NCBI RefSeq assembly: GCF_013373065.1
Contig: NZ_JABXIN010000003.1
Coordinates: 124,001-188,000, forward strand
Direction: 5' to 3'
Origin: Algoriphagus sp.
GTDB lineage: Bacteria > Bacteroidota > Bacteroidia > Cytophagales > Cyclobacteriaceae
Length of the DNA: 64,000 nt
The notes under the pieces were generated by a model. The model was not told the origin of the DNA, did no database searches, and was given only the letters and a program-made list of their open reading frames with translations. Numbering within the stretch: the stretch's first letter is position 1; each line of letters opens with the position of its first letter. A program made the translations under genes and the position numbers. Positions 25,832 to 33,442 of the stretch are shown here, in pieces.

Positions 25832-26905
25832 TTAAACAAAAACCAGTTTGCCGGTCTTCACGGATTCATCGCATGCAAAGGCGATTTTCAAACTGTTCAG
25901 CGCATCCTCTAGGTGATCTGTCAAGTCCAAATCATTCTTGATCGCTTGGAGAAAATAGGCCTGCTCCCGGTCACATAGCTCTTGATGTCCGGGTTCATCT
26001 TTCATATTGATCCATTCATCCTTTTTAGTAAAATGATTTTTCTCATCTATATCCGCATGATGCACTCGAATAGATTCTGTTTTTGTATGGGAGTCCACAT
26101 CATCTGATTTACCACTACTACCGGCATCCTTGGCTACAATGGATACAGCACCTTTTGGTCCAAAGACATCTTTAATGAAAAAAGCAGTTTCTGAGATCAT
26201 TGGGCCCCAGCCAGCCTCATACCAACCCACAGAGCCGTCTTCGAAGCGGATTTGTAGCTGCCCATAATTATAATTGTCAGCAGCGATATCATCAGTAAGT
26301 CTCGCTCCGATAGCGGAAACGGTCATCGGTTTGGAGCGAGTCATTTGGCACATTACATCAATGTAGTGAACCCCGCAATCTACAATAGGGCTCAGGCTTT
26401 TCATCAAATTACGGTGTACATCCCACATGAATCCATGACTCTGCTGATTGAGGTTCATTCGCATTACAAGAGGTTTTCCCAGTTTTTGAGCTTCTTCAAT
26501 AAAGCGTATCCAAGAAGGATGATGCCGTAGAATATATCCCACCACTACCTTTTTTCCAGTTTCATTAGCCTTGTCAATGATTCGTTGACTCCCCTCTATC
26601 GTGTCAGCCAGTGGTTTTTCAATGAAGATATGACAACCATGATCCAATGCCTTTAATGCAAATTCCTCATGCGTATCCGGGTAGGTGGAAATACATACTG
26701 CATCTGGTTTGGTTTGATCTAGCCCAGAATCAAGGTCATCAAAAAGTGCATAGTCAGCCCCCAGTTTCTTATTTAGGCGAGATTTGCTTTCCCCTCGGGA
26801 AACTAATCCGCAGATTTCAAATTCAGGCATATTGTGATAGGCTGTGGCATGGGAGGCTCCCATATTTCCGCAGCCGACTACAAGTATTCGGATGGGTTTA
26901 TTCAT
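25832..26905 (-). CDS. Gfo/Idh/MocA-family oxidoreductase
   Basis: A 357-residue NAD(P)-dependent oxidoreductase: Rossmann loop VVGCGNMGASHATAYH at the N terminus, the EKPLADT motif, and DCGVHYIDVMC as the substrate-side helix with its catalytic His. No signal peptide, so cytoplasmic. Substrates in this family are sugars or inositols; here, at the upstream end of the fucose operon, it may process a second sugar released from the same glycan. The sequence alone does not tell which. An alternative role within the fucose pathway itself is not supported, because the family does not dehydrate aldonates. Confidence 0.87.
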   Translation of the reverse strand: MNKPIRILVVGCGNMGASHATAYHNMPEFEICGLVSRGESKSRLNKKLGADYALFDDLDSGLDQTKPDAVCISTYPDTHEEFALKALDHGCHIFIEKPLADTIEGSQRIIDKANETGKKVVVGYILRHHPSWIRFIEEAQKLGKPLVMRMNLNQQSHGFMWDVHRNLMKSLSPIVDCGVHYIDVMCQMTRSKPMTVSAIGARLTDDIAADNYNYGQLQIRFEDGSVGWYEAGWGPMISETAFFIKDVFGPKGAVSIVAKDAGSSGKSDDVDSHTKTESIRVHHADIDEKNHFTKKDEWINMKDEPGHQELCDREQAYFLQAIKNDLDLTDHLEDALNSLKIAFACDESVKTGKLVFV

Positions 26906-26915
26906 GGCTTTTTTA

Positions 26916-27485
26916 TTAAGTGCTGATTTTTTCTAGATCTTTTTTGGTTAGGTATACAATGTTGATATCCAGGGTGATAGGAGTTAAGGGTTCATCTCGG
27001 TCATCACGATCCACGTTGACAATTTGATCTACGATATCCATACCTTTTATGACTTTTCCGAAGACCGTATAATTGTTGTCTAATCGGTGTAATCCCTCTT
27101 TATTTTGGACAATGTAAAACTGGCATCGAGCTGAAAGCTTTCCTTCGTTATCATCTCTTCCAGCACCCACTGCACCATAAACATGGGTGAGCTCGGGGTG
27201 GAATTCAGGCTCTAATAAATATTCAGGGTCATTAAAGCCCTCCGGTGTGTCCGGACAGCCTCCCTGTGCTACAAAATCCGGAAGCACCCGGTTAAAAGTC
27301 AAGGAATCCCAGTAGCCAGCTTCAGCCAATTGGATGAAACTTTCTCGATGATTTGGGGTTCGCTCGTCTAATTGAATAAGAATTTCTCCTAAAGGAGTAA
27401 TGATTTGACCAACCGGAATATAGTCTTCTTGATTTTGAAACAGGAGTGTTAATCCAAGGAAAATCGAAAAGAAAACAGGATTCAT
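26916..27485 (-). CDS. peptidyl-prolyl cis-trans isomerase, cyclophilin type
   Basis: A 189-residue cyclophilin with a short hydrophobic N terminus (MNPVFFSIFLGLTLLF) that may direct it to the periplasm. Cyclophilin core motifs are LTFNRVLPDFVAQGG, the SARCQFYIVQN segment and YTVFGKVIKGMDIVD. It catalyses proline isomerisation during folding. It lies 10 bp upstream of the Gfo/Idh gene on the same strand and could be the first gene of the fucose transcript, perhaps only by proximity. Confidence 0.88.
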   Translation of the reverse strand: MNPVFFSIFLGLTLLFQNQEDYIPVGQIITPLGEILIQLDERTPNHRESFIQLAEAGYWDSLTFNRVLPDFVAQGGCPDTPEGFNDPEYLLEPEFHPELTHVYGAVGAGRDDNEGKLSARCQFYIVQNKEGLHRLDNNYTVFGKVIKGMDIVDQIVNVDRDDRDEPLTPITLDINIVYLTKKDLEKIST

Positions 27486-27506
27486 AAGTGGAGGATTTTG
27501 TACTAT

Positions 27507-27540
27507 AAAGAATTGAATTTTAAGCGTAATTCAATTCTTT
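27507..27540. repeat. perfect 13-bp inverted repeat upstream of the fucose operon
   Basis: AAAGAATTGAATT at 27507-27519 is the exact inverted copy of 27528-27540, with the loop TTAAGCGT between. It lies 22-55 bp before the cyclophilin start in the 150-bp gap. GC is too low for a good terminator and, on the minus strand, no T-run follows, so an operator is more likely. The bound regulator is unknown. Confidence 0.55.
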
Positions 27541-27635
27541 TTTAAGTTAAAAGATATCCTTAAAACTGTCCAAAAATCCAACGACTTTCTTCTAGGTTTT
27601 ATTTGTCCAACACCTATCGGAATGAAAAATTTTGT

Positions 27636-28772
27636 TTAGGATAATTGGGTAACCTTTCGTTTGTTATCTACCGGATTTGCATACATGGAAAGGTATTTTT
27701 CCAATTCCTCAGGGTTTTGGGAATTGATTTTTGCTTCAATTCTTTTTTCAAAATCTTCTTTTTCCTTTTTCGTGTAATGGGATTTGAATTCATCTTTGGA
27801 ATGTAACAAATCATGGGCTATAAAATTGCTTGGCCAGAGTCGATAGCCTTCCCATATTTTTTTATCAATCACATCAGCCAACTGGCTTAGCTTTTCAGAA
27901 AGTGGTACATCTTGTTCCGCGATTTGATCAACGGCCTCATTCATTACTCCATTGATGGACAGGTGAATCCTCTTTTTTGTCCCGATAATCCCCCGTAGAA
28001 GGTTTAAAAAATCTTCGTTTTCGCTTTTGATGTATTTTTCATCTCGGGCTTTTGCGATCAATTCCGGTATTTTTAAGGTGTCCGTTGGGTCGTACTCATA
28101 GGAAATCGATACGGGTACCAGTTTGATTTTTTGGAAATACCGAAATGGGTCTTCCCCTTTTTCGGCCAATGTCAGCATGCGGAGCACCCCTTTTTGAGTC
28201 ATGTCATTTCCGTCTTTGGTTCGGCCCTCTCGCTGGGCAATCCAAACAGAACGGTTTTCATGATCCAAGGAATTGTAAATAAACTCAGAAGCTAAAATTG
28301 AGCTTTCGAGAAGTTCCCTGCCTTTCAAGCCTCTTCGAATCGCAAAGTTTCTGTTTAGCCTGGAAAGGGTCAATAGAAATGGTTTTTGGATCAAATTGTC
28401 TCCGATCGCAGAAGTGGTCATCACCAAGCCGTTTTCAAAAAGACAGGCGTTTAGAAGTGAAGTGTCTAGAATGATATCCCGATGATTGGAAACAAAAAGA
28501 TAGGCGGTATTTGGTTCCAATTGTTCAAAACCAGAGGTGCTCAGACCGTCAGAACTTCGCTCTAGGACTTTCATGACACCCGGGTAAAAAAAGTTAATCT
28601 GAAAATCGCGAAGGGAATGGGTGTGGCGCATCAATTCCTTCCAAAGCTGGCTATTATCTTCCGGGAAGGTGAATTCCATCATGGCAACAAGCATAGGGTT
28701 GTCTATGATTTCCAGAATCGCCTTATTCGCTTCCGCATCAAAAAAAGGTCTGATTGAATCAAATTTTGACAT
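27636..28772 (-). CDS. 1-acyl-sn-glycerol-3-phosphate acyltransferase-like protein
   Basis: Starting at the ATG at 28772 the protein is 378 residues (MSKFDSIRPFFDAEANKA); an upstream ATG at 28796 adds eight residues. The acyltransferase block I is FVSNHRDIILDTS (NHxxxxD variant) and block III is IAQREGRTKDG, with the usual PVSISYEYDP segment later. PlsC-like enzymes with this longer form are common in Bacteroidota and probably acylate lysophosphatidate or a related lipid. No membrane-spanning helix is obvious, so it likely binds the inner membrane peripherally. Its 3' end is 150 bp from the cyclophilin start. Confidence 0.85.
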   Translation of the reverse strand: MSKFDSIRPFFDAEANKAILEIIDNPMLVAMMEFTFPEDNSQLWKELMRHTHSLRDFQINFFYPGVMKVLERSSDGLSTSGFEQLEPNTAYLFVSNHRDIILDTSLLNACLFENGLVMTTSAIGDNLIQKPFLLTLSRLNRNFAIRRGLKGRELLESSILASEFIYNSLDHENRSVWIAQREGRTKDGNDMTQKGVLRMLTLAEKGEDPFRYFQKIKLVPVSISYEYDPTDTLKIPELIAKARDEKYIKSENEDFLNLLRGIIGTKKRIHLSINGVMNEAVDQIAEQDVPLSEKLSQLADVIDKKIWEGYRLWPSNFIAHDLLHSKDEFKSHYTKKEKEDFEKRIEAKINSQNPEELEKYLSMYANPVDNKRKVTQLS

Positions 28773-28863
28773 AGTAGGGTTGATAAGCTTTCGCAAAAAG
28801 CAAAATTATAGAAAGATTTCCGATTGGAATTTGGGATAATCCCTTTCTGTGGATAAGGTTCTG

Positions 28864-29715
28864 TTAGTTTCGTTGAAGGTATCTGTCAAAGAACAAAAGA
28901 TGAACCGGAAGCGCTTCTGTCCAATATTTCCATGTATGAGCACCAGGTCGCTCAATGTATTCATGTGGTATTTTTCGATCCAAAAGTAGTTGTCGCAATT
29001 GTCGGTTGGTTTTGATTAGAAAATCATCCACTCCACAATCTATGATAATTGCATGGCCATTTTCCTGAATTTGATCTACCAGACCTACGATAGTATATGG
29101 ATTGAATTCCGGAGCTTCATAATTCAAATCCTCTCCCAACATTTGTTTCTGTCCTGATCTTCGAAGGTTTCTAAATTCATCAGGAACCTCCCAAAGTCGT
29201 GTGTCGATATTCATCACGCCAGACATGGTGCCTACTGCGATGAATAGTTCAGGATGCTTTGCGGCCAACATCATAGCCCCATGTCCACCCATAGAAAGCC
29301 CTGTGATTGCTCTTGATTCCTTTTTTGCGATCGTCCGGTAGTTTTCGTCTACAAATGGAATGAGCTCTTTGACTATATAACTCTCATATTGCACAGAATC
29401 CTGTAGCGGGCTGTCATAATAATAGCTTGAGGGGGCTACTCCGGGTGTTACAATGATGATTTGGTATTTATCTGCAAGACGTGGTACCAAGCCTGGTTCG
29501 GTTACTTTTTTGTGCCAATCACTAAATGAACCGCTTCCCCCGTGAAGCAGGTAGAGGACTGGGTAGTGATTTTCACCTGAAAAGTAACTTCCGGGAACGG
29601 TTACTGCGGCCTGCAGTGCTTTATTCATAAGCTGACTTTTGATTTCGATGGAGTCAACCTGGGCAAATAAGAATTGCGGGAAAAATAAAAGAAGGAGTAA
29701 AGCTTTTTTCAACAT
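28864..29715 (-). CDS. secreted esterase (esterase D / XynC-like alpha/beta-hydrolase)
   Basis: A 283-residue protein with a signal peptide (MLKKALLLLLFFPQFLFAQ). The alpha/beta-hydrolase triad is readable: YLLHGGSGS oxyanion region, nucleophile Ser in ITGLSMGGHGAMML, Asp in DCGVDDFL and His in RPGAHTWKYW. The family includes S-formylglutathione hydrolases, feruloyl esterases and trehalose mycolyltransferase-like proteins. Secretion argues for a carbohydrate or plant/algal ester as substrate. It is upstream of the acyltransferase on the same strand, separated by about 90 bp, and there is no strong evidence that it belongs to the fucose locus. Confidence 0.87.
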   Translation of the reverse strand: MLKKALLLLLFFPQFLFAQVDSIEIKSQLMNKALQAAVTVPGSYFSGENHYPVLYLLHGGSGSFSDWHKKVTEPGLVPRLADKYQIIIVTPGVAPSSYYYDSPLQDSVQYESYIVKELIPFVDENYRTIAKKESRAITGLSMGGHGAMMLAAKHPELFIAVGTMSGVMNIDTRLWEVPDEFRNLRRSGQKQMLGEDLNYEAPEFNPYTIVGLVDQIQENGHAIIIDCGVDDFLIKTNRQLRQLLLDRKIPHEYIERPGAHTWKYWTEALPVHLLFFDRYLQRN

Positions 29716-29865
29716 GGTGTTTGGGTTTGAGTGCAGTGAATTATGAAATCAAAATTCAATGCAGAAATATATGCATAATCGGAAGGATCTTCTGAATGAT
29801 TTTGATGGTTGGGGGAATACTTCCTTGCAAGAATTAGTATATTCCCTTGTGAATGAGTAAAGACT

Positions 29866-30963
29866 ATGGAGAAATTAAAAAGAACGGCCTTTTTTTTAAT
29901 CATCATCGTTTTCGGGGCCATCATCCTACGTGAAGGGGCATTTATTTTGGTGCCTGTGGTGTGGGGGATATTTTTTGCATTTGCCTTGTCTCCTGTATCC
30001 GACTGGTTGGAAAAGTTTCGGATTCCACGGAGTTTAGCCATTATTCTTAGTATTGTCCTTGTTTCCCTTGTCGTTTTTGGAATTGTCTATGCTTTGATCA
30101 ATCAAATGGTAGGCTTGATCAGAGATATCCCAGAAATAGGTGAGAATTTTAAGGATAAGCTCGGGAAATATATGGAGCAACTCAATACAATAGTGGGTAC
30201 GCAGGTAATCTTTCCTGAAAATCAAAATGAGTTATGGTCAATTCTGAGAGTGGAAAATTTAAATAACACCCTGTTTGCTACAGGTAAATCCCTAACCTTA
30301 GCGGGGATTATTCCACTTTATATCTTCTTATTGATGTATTATCGGGATTTTTTTGTGGCTTTTTTAATTCGATATTCTGTGAAAAGTAAAGAGCGAATTC
30401 TTTCTTGGGCAAAAGATTCAGGACGGGTGATTCAATCATACCTGACAGGAATGATATTAGTAACACTGATTGTTGCCATACTTTCTGGGATTTTCTTTTT
30501 TCTGATTGGCGTAAAATATTTCCTGCTTTTTGCAGCCTTTATCGCAATTATGAATTTGATACCCTACGCTGGAGTGGTGGTTTCATCCTTTTTTGTGATT
30601 CTCTATGTCTTTCTAACAACCGATTCATTTGTATACCCCCTTTTAACATTAGGAGTACTTTGGAGTATTCAATTGCTGGAAAATAATATTATCACCCCTT
30701 TGGTTGTGGGCTCTCATGTTCGGGTCAATGCATTTGCGGTGATATTGGCCATTTTGCTGGGAGGCTGGCTATGGGGGATTTCCGGAATGGTTCTTTTTAT
30801 TCCTTTGATCGGTGTCCTGAAAATCACTTTGGAGCGAAGTGAGGGACTTGAAGCTTTTGGGTTTTTATTAAGCGACTCTGTCCCAGTAAAAAAAACCTCC
30901 GGTTCGAAAAATTGGTTTTTTTGGTTGGGTAATAAAAACTCCCACGCTGATAAGTCAAAGTGA
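29866..30963 (+). CDS. AI-2E family (TqsA-like) transporter
   Basis: A 365-residue membrane protein with about eight hydrophobic segments and the family hallmark PYAGVVVSSFF and LENNIITPLVVGSHVRVN near residues 225-290. The family includes the AI-2 exporter TqsA and Na+/H+ antiporters; the function in Bacteroidota is not settled. A charged C-terminal tail (KKTSGSKNW) follows the last helix. It is a single gene, divergent from the secreted esterase, and ends 7 bp before the 3' end of the tRNA-Leu on the other strand. Confidence 0.9.
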   Translation: MEKLKRTAFFLIIIVFGAIILREGAFILVPVVWGIFFAFALSPVSDWLEKFRIPRSLAIILSIVLVSLVVFGIVYALINQMVGLIRDIPEIGENFKDKLGKYMEQLNTIVGTQVIFPENQNELWSILRVENLNNTLFATGKSLTLAGIIPLYIFLLMYYRDFFVAFLIRYSVKSKERILSWAKDSGRVIQSYLTGMILVTLIVAILSGIFFFLIGVKYFLLFAAFIAIMNLIPYAGVVVSSFFVILYVFLTTDSFVYPLLTLGVLWSIQLLENNIITPLVVGSHVRVNAFAVILAILLGGWLWGISGMVLFIPLIGVLKITLERSEGLEAFGFLLSDSVPVKKTSGSKNWFFWLGNKNSHADKSK

Positions 30964-30970
30964 GAATTTG

Positions 30971-31052
30971 TGCGGACGAAAGGATTCGAACCTTCACACC
31001 CGAAGGCGCTGCCGCCTGAAGACAGTTCGTCTGCCAATTTCGCCACGTCCGC
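30971..31052 (-). tRNA. tRNA-Leu (anticodon CAG)
   Basis: Read on the minus strand, the 7-bp acceptor stem GCGGACG pairs with CGTCCGC, followed by discriminator A; the D-arm has GGCGAAATTGGCAGAC, and the T-arm has GTTCGAATC. The anticodon stem is CTGTC/GGCAG with loop TTCAGGC, giving CAG. A long variable arm (CGCCTTCGGGTG) confirms the class II Leu type. Length 82 nt. No CCA is encoded. Confidence 0.95.
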
Positions 31053-31196
31053 AAAATGAGTTTAGATGGTTTGAAGTAGAGAGAAGGGATTTCTCATGCC
31101 TGCAGCCATTACGAACACACCTTATCAAATCCGCCTTCGATCTATTTTAAAACCCTAAATTCTAATCCCCAATATTTATTCTAGAAAACTTGTTCA

Positions 31197-31231
31197 TCAA
31201 AAAAACCGACCTTATTTCTAAAGCCGGTTTT
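31197..31231 (-). terminator. intrinsic terminator next to the tRNA-Ser stub
   Basis: On the minus strand, a 13-bp stem (AAAACCGGCTTTA with TAAGGTCGGTTTT, two G-U pairs, GAAA loop) is followed by a T-run. It directly follows the truncated tRNA-Ser 3' copy at 31233, so it looks like the terminator of a lost tRNA-Ser gene. Confidence 0.65.
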
Positions 31232-31232
31232 C

Positions 31233-31251
31233 TTGCAGAGAGTGGGGGATT
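31233..31251 (-). pseudogene. truncated copy of tRNA-Ser 3' end (19-bp direct repeat)
   Basis: TTGCAGAGAGTGGGGGATT occurs here and, identically, at 31394-31412 where it is the 3' end of the intact tRNA-Ser plus 3 flanking bases. The match stops within the T-stem: the next base is G here and C in the tRNA. The copies are 161 bp apart in the same orientation. It could be the relic of a second tRNA-Ser gene or of a site-specific integration event. Confidence 0.7.
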
Positions 31252-31351
31252 GACTTCGTCTTTCCTAAGAGGTGGAGTTTACAAATCAAGCCTCCTCACT
31301 TCGTTCGCTTTTGTCTTTTTGTTTTTTATCCTTTTAAGCAAGCTTACTGGC

Positions 31352-31390
31352 TAAAAAAGCAAAAAGCCCTCCCGCTACGCGGAAAGGCTT
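31352..31390 (-). terminator. intrinsic terminator of tRNA-Ser
   Basis: On the minus strand, immediately after tRNA-Ser, AAGCCTTTCCGC pairs with GCGGGAGGGCTT (12 bp, two G-U pairs, loop GTA), followed by TTTTTGCTTTTTT. Strong rho-independent terminator. Confidence 0.8.
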
Positions 31391-31396
31391 GCTTTG

Positions 31397-31485
31397 CAGA
31401 GAGTGGGGGATTCGAACCCCCGGTACGGTTTGACCCGTACGACAGTTTAGCAAACTGCTGGTTTAAGCCACTCACCCAACTCTCT
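31397..31485 (-). tRNA. tRNA-Ser (anticodon GCT)
   Basis: On the minus strand the acceptor stem AGAGAGT pairs perfectly with ACTCTCT, with discriminator G as in serine tRNAs. The anticodon stem GCAGT/ACTGT carries loop TTGCTAA, giving GCT. A long variable arm (GTACGGG...CCGTAC) and T-arm GGTTCGAATCC complete a class II tRNA of 89 nt. No CCA is encoded. Confidence 0.95.
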
Positions 31486-31526
31486 TTATTTTTATAGATT
31501 CACTTGAACTGATCTCAAATGAGTCG

Positions 31527-31558
31527 CAAATATAATTTAATTGACAAGACTAAAACAA
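31527..31558 (-). promoter_or_regulatory. promoter of tRNA-Ser
   Basis: On the minus strand a perfect -7 box TATATTTG (31527-31534) is preceded by TTG (31556-31558) with a 21-bp spacer, as in Bacteroidota sigma-ABfr promoters. Transcription would start about 30-35 nt before the tRNA. Confidence 0.65.
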
Positions 31559-31717
31559 GTTAATTAAGGGACTTGTGGCCTCCTTTTTTTAAATATTTTG
31601 CAAAGCGCTCATTTTCAAATTGAATTTCTGACAATTTTCTTCAATTCCTGAAAATTACCCGGTTTATGGTATTCCTGATCCTCTATGTTTTTCTAATTTG
31701 GCAGTAAATTTTTAAAC

Positions 31718-31969
31718 ATGATTATTCAAATTAGATCTGCTAAATTTTTGATTTCCAATCCAGGGGAAAGCATAGGGACTCTTTTGGTGAAATCAGATAA
31801 TGAATTTGAAATCAAAAGATTATTTGGCTCCGAAAAAATACTAAAAAGCAAACTTCAGGAATGGCCTTATGAAGTTAGGGTTTGCAAACAGGAGTTTTTG
31901 AATGGGCTAATATTACTCGTCAAAGAGATCGATTACCAGGATTTTCGAGAGCTTTCAGATTTATTGTAA
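31718..31969 (+). CDS. small protein of unknown function
   Basis: An 83-residue frame with an ATG, balanced composition and no membrane segment or cysteine motif beyond one Cys. It begins MIIQIRSAKFLISNPGE and ends DFRELSDLL; alternating hydrophobic residues suggest a small beta-alpha domain. I do not recognise it. It stands alone between tRNA-Ser and the PAS protein gene, 210 bp before the latter. It may be a real gene because its codon use resembles neighbours and no longer frame competes, but there is no family evidence. Confidence 0.45.
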   Translation: MIIQIRSAKFLISNPGESIGTLLVKSDNEFEIKRLFGSEKILKSKLQEWPYEVRVCKQEFLNGLILLVKEIDYQDFRELSDLL

Positions 31970-32179
31970 AAAAGTCAAAAAATATTTTTGAAAGCATTTG
32001 TGGGATGAAAAGCATTTTTCGTTTTAGTAGATACTTTTTCTTTTATTGAAACAAATAAAATACTGATAATCAGTGTTTTTCGAAATTTTCAAGAACAAAA
32101 ATTTGATTTTTTTTATGAAAATATTTTTTAACATTCGTATCAGAAAGACTAGAAAAATCACCCTAACCCTCACCTTATT

Positions 32180-33442
32180 TTGGTTAGTTTCACGGAAAAA
32201 GAAAAAAGAATCCCCGGGTTCTTAGAGGAATCTGAGCACTTCCATTGTGTATTCATGGATGTGGAAGGAGAAGTCTGTGAAGCAAACCCTTTATTTTTTA
32301 TGCACACGGGTATCAAAGGACCGGTTTCTATCTATGATTTAATTGCCAGCGGTAGCAAATCGGAGATGGAAGAGCTATTGGATAGACTCCTTTCCAATCC
32401 TAAGGCGAAAGGTCATTTTCTAATGAGACTTGAATCAAGTAGCCTATCAGAGTCCATTTGGTGGGAGTTTTCCATGGTGGTTAACCAAGAAAAAGATCCT
32501 TTGGGATTTTTTGGGATAGGATTACCGCTTCATTATCTGGAAGACGGGCTTCCTTTGGAGCATTTGTTGGATCTTCTGGATTATGGGGTAATTAAGGTAG
32601 ACTCTAAATTAAATTTATTGGAGTCGGACGCCTTTTCAGCAAAGCTTCTTCATTTGACAAGTAAAAAGAAAAAAAGGTTGGAGTCACTTCTAAGTTTCTT
32701 GCCTAAAGAACTCGATAAATTGAAGTCTTGGGATGATAAAGAGAAGTTTTTACAGCTTGAGGCCACAACCTTGAATAACGTGAGATTGAAGTTGACTTTA
32801 TTGAAACAGGCAAAAGATATTTTGATTTTGATAGGTCCGGATTCAACAAACGGATGGTGGAAATCTCCTGAAGAATATATCACACAAGAGGCTTTGGAAT
32901 TAATCCCGGGTCCGGTTTGGGTTGTCAATGAACAATTGATTCTCTTGCAAAGCAATTCAAAGGCGGCCTTAATTTCAGAACATTGGACGCATACACAAGC
33001 TGCTTTAGGGATGGAATTGAATTTGGGACAGCGAGTTGGTTTTTACGAAAAAATCCTTCAGAAATTCAATGAATTAAATAGATCCGAAGACCAAGGCTTT
33101 GATTGGAAGGTAAAAACCTTGGAAAAAACAGAATATTGGCAGTTTCGGATAAAGAAAGTAAATAAAAAAGGAGTGTTTTTGATTCAAGGGGTTGATTTGA
33201 CTCCTTACCAAAAACGGGTGGAATATTACAAACAAGAAAATCAACAATTGCGAGAATTGGCTGTTCAGCCTTCCTATATTTTGCGATCCCCGCTTTCTTC
33301 CATGCTTGGTCTATTAGATTTGATTGATTCTCGCAAACTTGATTCGGAGAACAAAAAATACTTCGCCTATCTGCGGCCCTTGGCAGAAGAATTGGATCAA
33401 GTAATTCGAACGAACGCAAAGCAAGTTGCCCAGTTCGATTAA
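32180..33442 (+). CDS. PAS-domain protein with a degenerate, ATPase-less histidine kinase core
   Basis: A 420-residue cytoplasmic protein. Three PAS-like segments can be traced (about 15-120, 125-215 and 240-340), then a coiled connection (RVEYYKQENQQLRELA) and a dimerisation-helix hairpin ending the protein. Where active kinases of this type have SHEVRAPL, this one reads SYILRSPL: the phospho-acceptor His is Tyr366. No N, G1 or G2 ATP-binding boxes exist after it. The frame has no ATG near its 5' end; the stop at 32150 limits it and TTG at 32180 (or ATT at 32177) must serve. It may be a signalling adaptor or a remnant. It is convergent with the next lipoprotein gene, stops overlapping at TTAA. 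Confidence 0.75.
   Translation: MVSFTEKEKRIPGFLEESEHFHCVFMDVEGEVCEANPLFFMHTGIKGPVSIYDLIASGSKSEMEELLDRLLSNPKAKGHFLMRLESSSLSESIWWEFSMVVNQEKDPLGFFGIGLPLHYLEDGLPLEHLLDLLDYGVIKVDSKLNLLESDAFSAKLLHLTSKKKKRLESLLSFLPKELDKLKSWDDKEKFLQLEATTLNNVRLKLTLLKQAKDILILIGPDSTNGWWKSPEEYITQEALELIPGPVWVVNEQLILLQSNSKAALISEHWTHTQAALGMELNLGQRVGFYEKILQKFNELNRSEDQGFDWKVKTLEKTEYWQFRIKKVNKKGVFLIQGVDLTPYQKRVEYYKQENQQLRELAVQPSYILRSPLSSMLGLLDLIDSRKLDSENKKYFAYLRPLAEELDQVIRTNAKQVAQFD

Noticed and set aside
27507..27543. The 13-bp inverted repeat as a rho-independent terminator
   Set aside because: The stem is almost entirely A/T, and a T-run follows only on the plus strand, where no gene ends.
29709..30041. A 110-codon minus-strand frame over the start of the AI-2E transporter gene
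   Set aside because: It covers the AI-2E start and upstream region, has no recognisable domain and contradicts the firm AI-2E call.
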